Shown here: piece after piece, positions 5,729-12,583 of the stretch
Layout: the number at the start of each line of letters is the position of its first letter
Numbering within the stretch: the stretch's first letter is position 1
Assembly (NCBI GenBank): GCA_002395135.1
Contig: DGWC01000038.1
Location: 1-17,264 of the forward strand
DNA from: Prevotella sp. UBA4268
GTDB lineage: Bacteria > Bacteroidota > Bacteroidia > Bacteroidales > Bacteroidaceae
Length of the DNA stretch: 17,264 nucleotides
Direction: 5' to 3'
Notes under the pieces: model-generated
Told to the model about the DNA's origin: nothing
What the model saw: only the letters and a program-made list of their open reading frames with translations
Databases searched by the model: none
Position numbers and translations under genes: made by a program

Positions 5729-6703
5729 TTAATTCCCAAAATAATTTAAATATTGTCGCATTCTCGGAATTGCCATTTGAGCTTCCTTATGACCTTGTTC
5801 AGCTGCTGCATTATACCATTTTGCAGCTTCTTTATAATCAATGGAAACTCCACCCCATCCATGTTCATAGGCTGTTCCCACTTCATATTGAGCATCTTTT
5901 TGTCCTTGTTCAGCAGCCATTTTAAATAGTGATAGGGCCTTTCCCATATCCATATTAACTACTTCATTACCAAACTTAAAACCACAACCTAATAAGTATT
6001 GTGCTTCCCTATCTCCATCTTTTGCAGCCTCATTAAGCAAAATCAATGACTTTTCCATGTCTTTTGGAACTCCCAATCCTGCAGAATAAAGACATCCCAA
6101 TTGAAATTTTGCAGATGTATCACCTTGTTTAATAGCCTTTTCTAACCATTTTATCCCTTCTTCATAGTTTTGAGCCACACCTGTTCCATAAACATACATA
6201 GCACCTAAAACCCCTTGGGCCTTTGCAAATCCTTGCTTTGCAGATTTCTCACACCAATTAAATGCCTCTTTGGCATCTTGTGGTACACCAATCCCATGCT
6301 CATATAATGTAGACATAGTTGCTTGTTCCTCTGCCCCTCCTTGCTCTGCTGCTTTACGGATAAGTTCTGCTCCTTTTTGAGGGTCTTGTGGCACACCTGC
6401 CCCCATAAGATAACAATTGCCTAATGATAGTAGAGCTTTAGCATGTCCTTGTTCTGCTGCTTTTTGATACCATTTAACACCTTCTTCAACATTCTCAGTA
6501 ACCCCATTCCCATTTAACAAAAATGTACCTAATCTTGTCTGAGCCTCAGCATTCCCTTCCTCTGCAAGCTTAACAAGTTCCTCGCAATACTCAGTTGGAA
6601 TGTTACTCTCATTCTTGGATTTGTCGCCACACGATGCAAAGCAAAGTGTCATAGCAAGAATTAATCCTGCAAACGTAATACCATTTTTAATTGTTTTAAT
6701 CAT
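5729..6703 (-). CDS. Sel1-repeat lipoprotein
   Basis: A 324-residue exported lipoprotein built almost entirely of Sel1-like (TPR-related) repeats, a scaffold for protein-protein contacts. The signal is MIKTIKNG, a hydrophobic run and lipobox CFASC with Cys near 25. About seven repeats follow, each of about 36 residues with the pattern A..LG..Y..G.GV..D...A..W..KAAEQG (for example NCYLMGAGVPQDPQKGAEL and MYVYGTGVAQNYEEGIKWL). The sixth is atypical (CGFKFGNEVVNMDMGKAL). The gene is AT-rich. It follows a stretch that looks like structured RNA (6715-7022) and precedes a zinc-ribbon membrane protein, which together appear to be cargo of the element. Function unknown; a binding or inhibitor-type role is only a guess. 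Confidence 0.92.
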   Translation of the reverse strand: MIKTIKNGITFAGLILAMTLCFASCGDKSKNESNIPTEYCEELVKLAEEGNAEAQTRLGTFLLNGNGVTENVEEGVKWYQKAAEQGHAKALLSLGNCYLMGAGVPQDPQKGAELIRKAAEQGGAEEQATMSTLYEHGIGVPQDAKEAFNWCEKSAKQGFAKAQGVLGAMYVYGTGVAQNYEEGIKWLEKAIKQGDTSAKFQLGCLYSAGLGVPKDMEKSLILLNEAAKDGDREAQYLLGCGFKFGNEVVNMDMGKALSLFKMAAEQGQKDAQYEVGTAYEHGWGGVSIDYKEAAKWYNAAAEQGHKEAQMAIPRMRQYLNYFGN

Positions 6704-6714
6704 AACGTAATAAA

Positions 6715-7022
6715 ATAAAAAACATCTGTGACCCTACGATGCTGTTTGTAATTACGTTTGTAGGCATACAAGAAAAGCGGAGTCACCATTTGCTAACCTG
6801 TTGCGTAGGGCTTGGACTCCCGTGTTATTCAGATTAGGAACGTTCCTCCGCTTGGCTGTATATCGCAAAGGAACGATAATACACACCAAGAGAGCGTTTC
6901 CCACGTTTCTGAAATAACACTTGGCATAAAGCCAACTTTGTGTGAAGTGTCCAAGTTCACGCAATCAGAAAAGCGAAAATGCGCTATCTAATATGTCTGT
7001 CAAGTGCCTATTAAGGCAATAT
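6715..7022 (-). ncRNA. candidate structured RNA or long leader ahead of the Sel1 gene
   Basis: The 520-bp gap between the Sel1 and replication genes is not empty. A promoter at 7029-7037 would start a leftward transcript near 7022. In it, paired segments are dense: TTGGC/GCCAA around TTTAT, ACTTGG/CCAAGT, CGTTCCT/AGGAACG, the palindrome GGAACGTTCC, GGAGTC/GACTCC, and CCCTACG (6804-6810 on the given strand as its complement) with CGTAGGG near 6731-6737. A run TTTTTTATTTTATT at about 6707-6722 follows the last arm, so the RNA may end there or lead into the Sel1 start at 6703. A 70-codon ORF (6752-6964) lies inside the structure and has no supporting ribosome site; I treat it as incidental. Confidence 0.5.
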
Positions 7023-7028
7023 GACGAT

Positions 7029-7037
7029 GCAAAAATA
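7029..7037 (-). promoter_or_regulatory. -7 box of the Sel1 / structured RNA transcript
   Basis: Read leftward, TATTTTTGC matches TAnnTTTGC. No clear TTTG is seen 19-20 bp upstream, so the -33 element is weak. Confidence 0.5.
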
Positions 7038-7112
7038 ATAAAAACATTTGAAAGAATGCTCAACTACCTGGAACAAACTTAACTTTTGACGTTATTTTTT
7101 CTTGTTTTACGA

Positions 7113-7132
7113 CAACTTTGCGTAGGCTCAAG
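7113..7132 (+). repeat. 20-bp near-copy of a segment in the small recombinase gene
   Basis: CAACTTTGCGTAGGCTCAAG here matches CAACATTGCGTAGACTCAAG at 4356-4375 at 18 of 20 bases, same orientation. The first copy encodes the LSLRNV part of the recombinase C-terminal helix-turn-helix; this copy is noncoding, downstream of the replication gene. Confidence 0.5.
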
Positions 7133-7151
7133 ATAACTTTTTATATTACAC

Positions 7152-7219
7152 TGATACACCTTTCACTCGTATCAAGAGCGTTCCAAAAGATTAAAATGAT
7201 ACGACTCAAGTATTGATAC
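7152..7219. repeat. cluster of four TGATAC motifs downstream of the replication gene
   Basis: TGATAC at 7152-7157, 7197-7202 and 7214-7219, and its complement GTATCA at 7169-7174. The first two form a 6-bp hairpin. The spacing is not regular, so these are only weakly iteron-like. Confidence 0.35.
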
Positions 7220-7224
7220 ATTTC

Positions 7225-8157
7225 TTACGAAACAAGTCCACGGATATCTATTTGGTGACTGGTAGCAGTTTGCCTATTGAAATAATCTCTGTATGGTTGC
7301 ATTTTCCTTTTTATAACCGTTCCTTTGGGAGTTAAAGCCCTTATCTTTGCCTCCAACTCAGCGAGGTCGTTGTGATTGTCTGCGAGAATGAGACTATTCA
7401 CATAATCCTTAAAGTCTGTGTGCTGTCTTGAGTCTGTGTGTTTTTTAAGGGCCTCGTCAATTACAGATAGAAGAGGATTGGCTGTTGAGTTTAATACCTC
7501 GATTAGGCTGTTATCGTCTATCTTCAGCAACCTTTTGATTTGTACCATTGTCCCGATATTTAACTCAAAACGCACTTTGTTTTGGAAATAGTCAAGTAAT
7601 GTTTGCGACTGGTGCAATGACAGCAAGAAAGATGAATTAGTTTGTTGTTTCAGTTCCTTACCCTTATCGTAAATACAGACACGTTTCTTGTATCTGTCAG
7701 TCGTAACCTTATTGCGTAAGCAAATGCCATTGGGATATTTTTCTACTTCCCATTTGTCGTAATTGGTAAGGTTCTGCTTGGTTTGTGTAATTATCTCTTT
7801 TATCTCTGTTGAGGTAACATCTTTCGTAACATCACATTTAGCGACCTTGGCAGTCTGTAGTAGTCTTTCTGTGTCTATCTCACAAATACCCAATCGGTTT
7901 ATCTGTTCAATGCAGTAACGGATGTTATCTCGGTTGATAAGTTCGGGATATCTGTCTGAAAGTATCTTTCCCGTAAACTCAATAACACATTCACTATGTA
8001 TGAAGTCTTTTCGTATCAGCAAGTAAAAAGGTGTATCTTGGTGATATTTATAAGATGTTATGTCACCATCCATGACGATGGTTTGAAAATCTCGCTCGTT
8101 AATGTTCTCCACAACGTCTAACGAGCAAATTAGTTTCAGTCTGTCGAAAGTAATCAT
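7225..8157 (-). CDS. probable phage/plasmid replication initiator (gene II/X-like)
   Basis: A 310-residue protein that resembles the gene II/X (Phage_CRI) replication initiators of filamentous phages and rolling-circle plasmids. Pointers are the spaced motifs VAKCDVTKDV (about 105-114), RVCIYDKGKELKQ (about 165-177) and VRFELNIGT (about 202-210), which fit the family's pattern of an acidic beta strand, a YDKG-like turn and an RFE strand, and the C-terminal tyrosine-containing YRDYFNRQ. Proteins of this family nick the origin and begin rolling-circle replication. I see no clear HUH motif, so the assignment rests on these weak signatures. It is transcribed leftward, and the noncoding DNA on both sides has hairpins and short repeats that could include the origin. 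No partner genes of a filamentous phage (coat, Zot) were found. Confidence 0.55.
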   Translation of the reverse strand: MITFDRLKLICSLDVVENINERDFQTIVMDGDITSYKYHQDTPFYLLIRKDFIHSECVIEFTGKILSDRYPELINRDNIRYCIEQINRLGICEIDTERLLQTAKVAKCDVTKDVTSTEIKEIITQTKQNLTNYDKWEVEKYPNGICLRNKVTTDRYKKRVCIYDKGKELKQQTNSSFLLSLHQSQTLLDYFQNKVRFELNIGTMVQIKRLLKIDDNSLIEVLNSTANPLLSVIDEALKKHTDSRQHTDFKDYVNSLILADNHNDLAELEAKIRALTPKGTVIKRKMQPYRDYFNRQTATSHQIDIRGLVS

Positions 8158-8186
8158 TCTGTTTCATAATCTTTAATTTTTTATTA

Positions 8187-8227
8187 TCACCTTGCTTTTT
8201 TGCAAGTTTTGTCACCTTGACAAGTGG
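8187..8227. repeat. paired TCACCTTG repeats with inverted repeats ahead of the replication gene
   Basis: TCACCTTG occurs at 8187-8194 and 8212-8219, 25 bp apart. The first continues into a hairpin CTTGC-TTTTTT-GCAAG (8191-8206), the second into the palindrome CTTGACAAG (8216-8224). They lie 30-70 bp upstream of the replication gene, a position suited to an operator or an origin element. TCACCTTGACA (8212-8222) also equals 11 bases of the tRNA-Val anticodon arm (8683-8693). Confidence 0.45.
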
Positions 8228-8385
8228 TAACATATAATAAGTATAGGGGGTGTAGAGGAAAAATCAAATAATACTCTCCAAAATTTTTTGGGTAATTATT
8301 CAGCGACACACACGGGACACCGAATTTTGGATACCGAGTGAGTACATTTCTGAAATGAGACAACGGATACGTTGACAACTCAAAA

Positions 8386-8411
8386 CACCCCTCCCGTGGG
8401 GTGAGGGAGGG
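8386..8411. repeat. GC-rich hairpin with two alternative folds, origin candidate
   Basis: In an AT-rich noncoding stretch, CACCCC (8386-8391) pairs with GGGGTG (8398-8403), or instead CCCTCCC (8389-8395) pairs with GGGAGGG (8405-8411). It is about 230 bp upstream of the replication gene. Such GC hairpins are typical of rolling-circle origins, though no nick site could be identified. Confidence 0.35.
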
Positions 8412-8475
8412 ATTATATTGTTATAAAATGCTACTGAAAGTCTTTGAAAAAAAAGAGTTAAAATCATTTTTTTTC

Positions 8476-8507
8476 TTTGTTAATAGATATAATCTTAATA
8501 CCTTTGC
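8476..8507 (+). promoter_or_regulatory. full-consensus promoter reading toward tRNA-Val
   Basis: TTTG (8476-8479), 19 bp, TACCTTTGC (8499-8507): a perfect Bacteroidota promoter. The start would be near 8514 and the next feature on this strand is tRNA-Val at 8656, so it may drive the tRNA even though it seems to lie inside the element. Confidence 0.65.
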
Positions 8508-8584
8508 AAATAAAAATCGCAATTAAGATTGACAATCCCTACACCAATCAATAAAATCTACAATTTTTTTTAGGTTGGATATGA

Positions 8585-8613
8585 AGGTTCGAGAATCTGT
8601 CACAATTGCGCAC
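8585..8613 (+). repeat. degenerate copy of the tRNA-Leu 3' end, candidate attachment site
   Basis: Three blocks of the tRNA-Leu 3' end recur in order: AGGTTCGAG (8585-8593; 2345-2353 in the tRNA), CTGTCA (8597-8602; 2356-2361) and GCGCAC (8608-8613; 2363-2368), with slightly larger gaps here. It could be the remote attachment site of the element or a decayed tRNA fragment. Confidence 0.45.
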
Positions 8614-8655
8614 CTTTCACAGCATTTTCTCCCTGCATAGTGGTAAATTGTTCAG

Positions 8656-8729
8656 GTCGGCATAGCTCAGTTGGTTAGAGTATCACCTTGACATGGTGGG
8701 GGTCCTTGGTCCGAATCCAAGTGTCGACA
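8656..8729 (+). tRNA. tRNA-Val (anticodon GAC)
   Basis: A 74-nt cloverleaf: acceptor stem GTCGGCA/TGTCGAC (one G-U), D stem GCTC/GAGT, anticodon stem TCACC/GGTGG with loop TTGACAT (anticodon GAC, valine GUC/GUU), T arm CTTGG-TCCGAAT-CCAAG, discriminator A, no encoded CCA. A terminator follows directly. Confidence 0.95.
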
Positions 8730-8734
8730 CAAGT

Positions 8735-8774
8735 AAGAGCCTTGAATCCTTGTGATTCGAGGCTCTTGTTTTTA
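8735..8774 (+). terminator. bidirectional terminator after tRNA-Val
   Basis: A 14-bp stem AAGAGCCTTGAATC (8735-8748) with GATTCGAGGCTCTT (8754-8767), 5-nt loop, one G-U pair, then GTTTTTAT. It lies between tRNA-Val and the convergent peptidase gene and may serve both. Confidence 0.85.
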
Positions 8775-10958
8775 TCGTTTCACCCGGTGAAAGGTCTTCA
8801 AGGCTTCCTGCCGCACGTTGTCAGCATAACTGCTGTCGAGACTCACTTTCTGAGCAAACGCGGCAATCTCTGGAGCGAGACAAGAGTGGTTGCGCCACCC
8901 GAGCGACTCCAGCATCAACACTTGTATGTCGGCATCCTTGCACGCCGCGATGTAATCCATCATCTTCCGAATCACGTATGGCGGACAGTAGTTGCGCGTA
9001 TTGCGAATGGCCGACTTGCGTGCTTTCTGCGTTGACTGCGCCCCCGTCATGTTGTCCAGGTTTTCTTTCCATGTGGCAGCAGCCTGGTGAATAGCCTTGG
9101 CAATGCGCTGCCTCACCTGCTCCTTCTGCACATAGCGCACTTCGTCGCGGTCGAACTGGCGAGAGAACTCCGCCATCAGGTCCTCTTCCGGGTACATGGC
9201 CAGGGCATTCTTCGCGGCAAAGGCACATCGCGGCGACGTGTTTGTGGCAATGAGCCTGCTCACCAGTGACGGGAGCAGACGGCTGTCGGCGTTCTTGCTC
9301 AGATAATTCAGAGCGAAGCGCTGCACCAGTTCATAGGCATCGTTCACGCCCAACTGCATGGCCTCAACAAAGGACTCGTCGTTGTTCTCAGAGAGAGCAT
9401 GAAGACACTGCAAGCGCACCAATGGAGATGGGGAGGTACGGAAGATGTCGAGCAATTCATGGGAAGCGATGAGACCGGCACGATGCAACTGTTCGATGGC
9501 CATGGAATGCATGTCGGGGAGTGCCTTGTCTGTCATAAACTTGCGCCACGACTTCGCATTCCGTGCTGCCAGCAGCGCATTGACATCGGCAGTCTTCACA
9601 GCCGGAGCAAACGAGAACGTAGGATCGCCCAGCAACTGAGATTCCAGATAGCCGCTGTACTGGGGGAAGAAACCCGCCATGGCACCCAGCCCCAGCAATC
9701 CCATATAGCGGTCGCTCCATTTATCTTGCAGCACATTCACGGAATTGGCAATCACGGCAACCGTCTTTCCCTCGTTAAAGATGTACTCATCGGCGATGCA
9801 GTCGTCGAGATGGAACGATCCCGTGAAACAGGCATCTATAATCACCAGCCTGCAGTTGGGCTGATAGCCATAGCGTGAGAAATCTTCTATAATCAGGTCT
9901 TTGTTGGCAGATGTCACGGAGTCCTGCTCCTCAATCTTGGCATCGAAAGCATTGTCAATCCAGGAAGCAGGGATGTCGAACCGCTTCTCGAGAACACGCA
10001 TCACGCTGTCCACATCCTGTTTTCTGCGCTGGGCTCTGCGCAGATAACTGCGGCAATAATCCTGAATGAACTCCTTGGCACGCTCTGCCATGGCAATTTT
10101 CGGGGCACCGTCCATATATTGCGTGTCGGGTGCTCCATGGTGGTGCAAGATGGCAAAGTCGAGATCCAGCCGCTGGAGTTCGTTCATCAGCGGGAACTTG
10201 GACACGTCCTGCTGACTATGATCCAGATAGGTAATGGCATTCTGCTGTCCCTTAAGCCATGGAAAATGCTCATAGAGACCTGCTTTCTCGTCCATGCGTG
10301 CCTGTATGGACTCGGAGATATAGCCATGCCCGCCGAAGAAGAACATCTGCCTGAGTTTGCGCGGATGGCGTTTTTCCTCCACGGCCTTGCGCAAATACCG
10401 GCGCAGTTTCTCATAGCGCGACGTGCCTCCCACATCGGTTGGACGTATTCGCCCGGTATAGATGTCTGACTGAAGATATTGCCTTGATTCTGCGGAGAGC
10501 GAATAATAGAAATAAGGTGCGTCGTCATCCTTGTCAAGATACTTGAACACCATGCCGAAATCATCATAGAAACGGTCGGACGGTATGGAGGAATCCTTGC
10601 GCGGCTGCGCCTGATTCATCTTGAAAGCACTCGTCAGATGCTGCGCATCGCGTATCATCACCACGGGGATGTCGCCCACCAGCACTGCGCCCTCAACAGG
10701 AGACTCTTTCTGCTGATGCAGGCGTTTCAGTTCACAGCGAATGCTGTCTGGCACGCCCCAACGATCTTGCACAATATACACCTTAAGCCCGTTGATTTCT
10801 TCTATGGCCTGGGCATAGGCGGTAATCTCCGTCTTTGCCTCTTGGTAACTCTTGGGGTCAACCACGATTGCGAACCCCCGCCTTGCATGAATCTGCAAGG
10901 CAAAGATGCCCAGAACCATCAATAGGCCCCATCTTTTCATCAATGGTAATGATTTCAT
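8772..10958 (-). CDS. gingipain-like (C25-type) cysteine peptidase with helical repeats
   Basis: A secreted or envelope protein of 728 residues, last in a four-gene operon. ATG 10958 gives a signal peptide (MKSLPLMKRWGLLMVLGIFA, cleavage probably before ARRGFA); a GTG two codons upstream is less likely. The peptidase fold spans about residues 30-450: VLVGDIPVV, PSDRFYDD and YTGRIRP are typical of the C25 N-terminal subdomain, the catalytic His is in ILHHHGAPD (about 274), and the catalytic Cys in VIIDACFTGSF (about 377), followed by the family's VAVIANSVN strand and LLGDPTFSF. From about 480 to the end there are HEAT-like helical pairs (RLQCLHALSENN, RFALNYLSKN, LMLESLGWRN). No type IX sorting domain is visible at the C-terminus. 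Family placement rests on these motifs; specificity is unknown. Confidence 0.8.
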   Translation of the reverse strand: MKSLPLMKRWGLLMVLGIFALQIHARRGFAIVVDPKSYQEAKTEITAYAQAIEEINGLKVYIVQDRWGVPDSIRCELKRLHQQKESPVEGAVLVGDIPVVMIRDAQHLTSAFKMNQAQPRKDSSIPSDRFYDDFGMVFKYLDKDDDAPYFYYSLSAESRQYLQSDIYTGRIRPTDVGGTSRYEKLRRYLRKAVEEKRHPRKLRQMFFFGGHGYISESIQARMDEKAGLYEHFPWLKGQQNAITYLDHSQQDVSKFPLMNELQRLDLDFAILHHHGAPDTQYMDGAPKIAMAERAKEFIQDYCRSYLRRAQRRKQDVDSVMRVLEKRFDIPASWIDNAFDAKIEEQDSVTSANKDLIIEDFSRYGYQPNCRLVIIDACFTGSFHLDDCIADEYIFNEGKTVAVIANSVNVLQDKWSDRYMGLLGLGAMAGFFPQYSGYLESQLLGDPTFSFAPAVKTADVNALLAARNAKSWRKFMTDKALPDMHSMAIEQLHRAGLIASHELLDIFRTSPSPLVRLQCLHALSENNDESFVEAMQLGVNDAYELVQRFALNYLSKNADSRLLPSLVSRLIATNTSPRCAFAAKNALAMYPEEDLMAEFSRQFDRDEVRYVQKEQVRQRIAKAIHQAAATWKENLDNMTGAQSTQKARKSAIRNTRNYCPPYVIRKMMDYIAACKDADIQVLMLESLGWRNHSCLAPEIAAFAQKVSLDSSYADNVRQEALKTFHRVKR

Positions 10959-10984
10959 ATTCACAAATACAATACGATATGTTT

Positions 10985-12580
10985 TTATAATGTCAGCGTA
11001 ATCCCGAAATTCATCATTGTGCGCGATTCACCATCGAAAAGGCTGGTATACTCGTTGTCACCGCCGTATGCGGCATACTGTCCTCGCACAAAGACCGTTA
11101 CCCAGGTGGGCGTATGATAAAGGCAGACCGGCACATCAATGGCAGCACGAGCCTGACCACCGTAAACGGTCGCAGTGGCATATTCAAAGGCCGGGTTTAC
11201 ATACTGGAGTGCCAGTTTGTCACGCACCGAGGCATAGGTGGGATTGCCCAACCCCATGCGGAGAAAAGCCCCAATGCCCGTCTGCAGGCGGCAGCGCCCG
11301 AGAGGCCAGTATTTCTTGCCTTCTGCCGAAAGACGCGCCATGGTGTATTTCTGCTCAAACACGGCAGCCTCGAAATGCTTTTGCTGCAACTGGCTGAGAG
11401 CAGCCTGCACACGGGCAGACCACTGGGTGATGCCATTCTGCAATTGGTGCAACTGATAGGAAATGCTCCCTGACATGCTTTGAGTTTTGTGAACTTTAGA
11501 CTTGTTGAGCACCACATAGATGACACGGTAGTTGTGTTCTGTATCCAAACTGCGCTGCTGATCATACCAATCGCTCTTTCCCTGCTGCAACTGGGCATTC
11601 AATATGATGTCATGGCGCAATGAGGAACCGCTTCCGAAAGACAACCGATCGGAAAGCGAAAAACAGGTCTCGCTAAAATCGCCTGCCTTGTAAGTATAGT
11701 AACTGCCGCCATCGGTGGCCTTCTCGCTATTGGCACGCACACCTATTTCCAGCATATTGGCCATTGTGCCAAAAGAAGCCTGCCACTGCAAATGCCCGCC
11801 ATAAGCCGTTCCCTCATACTCACGCGGATAGGAAGCAATGTCGTTTGACGAGAAATAGGTGTGATCGCCCATTCCCTTCATCAGGAAATAGGTTTGGGGA
11901 GTATAGTTATCCACCAGCGTATGCGAAAGATCGGAACTGTAGACCTGCACTTCGGCAGAGGCTCCAAGCCGGTGGCTGCCGCCTACATGGAAAAGAACTC
12001 CCGGCGTAACGGTGAAACGCATGGCACTTACCTTGGGACGCGGGTCTTCCTGGTCGGATGATCCCCCTGTCATATAGTGCAAGCGCAAGGCTGCCGCTAT
12101 CTTTTCGGAAAACAGATAAGACGCCGCGGCATGCATGCTGAACTGCTCCAAGGTAACATTACTATTCACAGAGTCAGCCAGCACAAAGGGGTTCTGACGT
12201 GAAAGCATCAGCGTGTTGTTCCATTCATGGTCGTAATCCTTGGCATTCAGATAGGTGAAGTCGCCCGAGAGGCTCAGTTTTCCGATTCTTTTCAGTCCTG
12301 CCAAGTTCACGTGCAGATTGTTGTGCTTCCTACCCTCGTCAACATCATGGAAGTTGCCACGCTCCAAATGCGCACCTACGGTTGCTGCAGTCAGTGTATG
12401 AACGCTGTTAAACGACAGTCGCACGGGATTGCGACTGCCGTCAAGTATGTTATCGAGAAAATTGATTTCCTGATGATTCAGACGTTGCACACGGAGCGTG
12501 TCGCCGCTGTTATGGGCAGCGACACATTGGGTCATGGCCAACAGGCACACAAAGAAAACAATTTTTCTCATGAGATTCAT
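10985..12580 (-). CDS. DUF6850 family outer membrane beta-barrel protein
   Basis: A 531-residue protein with a signal peptide (MRKIVFFVCLLAMTQCVAA, cleaved near AAHNSG) and then a long run of alternating-hydrophobicity strands ending in MMNFGITLTL, the pattern of an outer membrane barrel. Features such as NPVRLSFNSVHTLTAATVGA, YGGHLQWQASFG and WVTVFVRGQYAAYGG match the DUF6850 family that accompanies DUF4876 and TonB receptors in Bacteroidota. The start is ATG 12580, three bp after the DUF4876 stop; ATG 12571 is an equally good alternative and gives a tighter signal. Function unknown; by context it works with the receptor in the outer membrane. Confidence 0.8.
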   Translation of the reverse strand: MNLMRKIVFFVCLLAMTQCVAAHNSGDTLRVQRLNHQEINFLDNILDGSRNPVRLSFNSVHTLTAATVGAHLERGNFHDVDEGRKHNNLHVNLAGLKRIGKLSLSGDFTYLNAKDYDHEWNNTLMLSRQNPFVLADSVNSNVTLEQFSMHAAASYLFSEKIAAALRLHYMTGGSSDQEDPRPKVSAMRFTVTPGVLFHVGGSHRLGASAEVQVYSSDLSHTLVDNYTPQTYFLMKGMGDHTYFSSNDIASYPREYEGTAYGGHLQWQASFGTMANMLEIGVRANSEKATDGGSYYTYKAGDFSETCFSLSDRLSFGSGSSLRHDIILNAQLQQGKSDWYDQQRSLDTEHNYRVIYVVLNKSKVHKTQSMSGSISYQLHQLQNGITQWSARVQAALSQLQQKHFEAAVFEQKYTMARLSAEGKKYWPLGRCRLQTGIGAFLRMGLGNPTYASVRDKLALQYVNPAFEYATATVYGGQARAAIDVPVCLYHTPTWVTVFVRGQYAAYGGDNEYTSLFDGESRTMMNFGITLTL

Positions 12581-12583
12581 TCA

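Larger units (their letters stand above)
2368..8600. mobile_element. integrated element at tRNA-Leu (approximate right end)
   Basis: An AT-rich block between tRNA-Leu and tRNA-Val, in contrast to GC-richer flanks. It carries a large serine recombinase abutting the tRNA 3' end, two small ORFs, a small serine recombinase, an XRE regulator, a Sel1 lipoprotein with a zinc-ribbon membrane protein, a probable structured RNA and a gene II/X-like replication initiator. The left end is set by the tRNA. The right end is inferred from a degenerate repeat of the tRNA 3' end at 8585-8613. No relaxase, capsid, terminase or Zot-like gene was found, so the type (integrated rolling-circle plasmid, filamentous-phage relative or mobilisable island) is undecided. 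Confidence 0.6.

Noticed and set aside
6752..6964. 70-codon ORF on the minus strand between the Sel1 and replication genes
   Set aside because: It lies inside the strongly self-complementary segment, has no ribosome site or recognisable domain, and reads like a chance frame in a structured RNA.
8187..8378. 63-codon minus-strand ORF upstream of the replication gene
   Set aside because: It needs a TTG start, runs over hairpins and repeats, and its product is unlike any domain I know.
2359..8600. CRISPR array, group II intron, insertion sequence ends or Zot/capsid genes
   Set aside because: Looked for throughout the element; no regular repeat-spacer pattern, reverse transcriptase, transposase, terminal inverted repeats or phage structural genes were seen.
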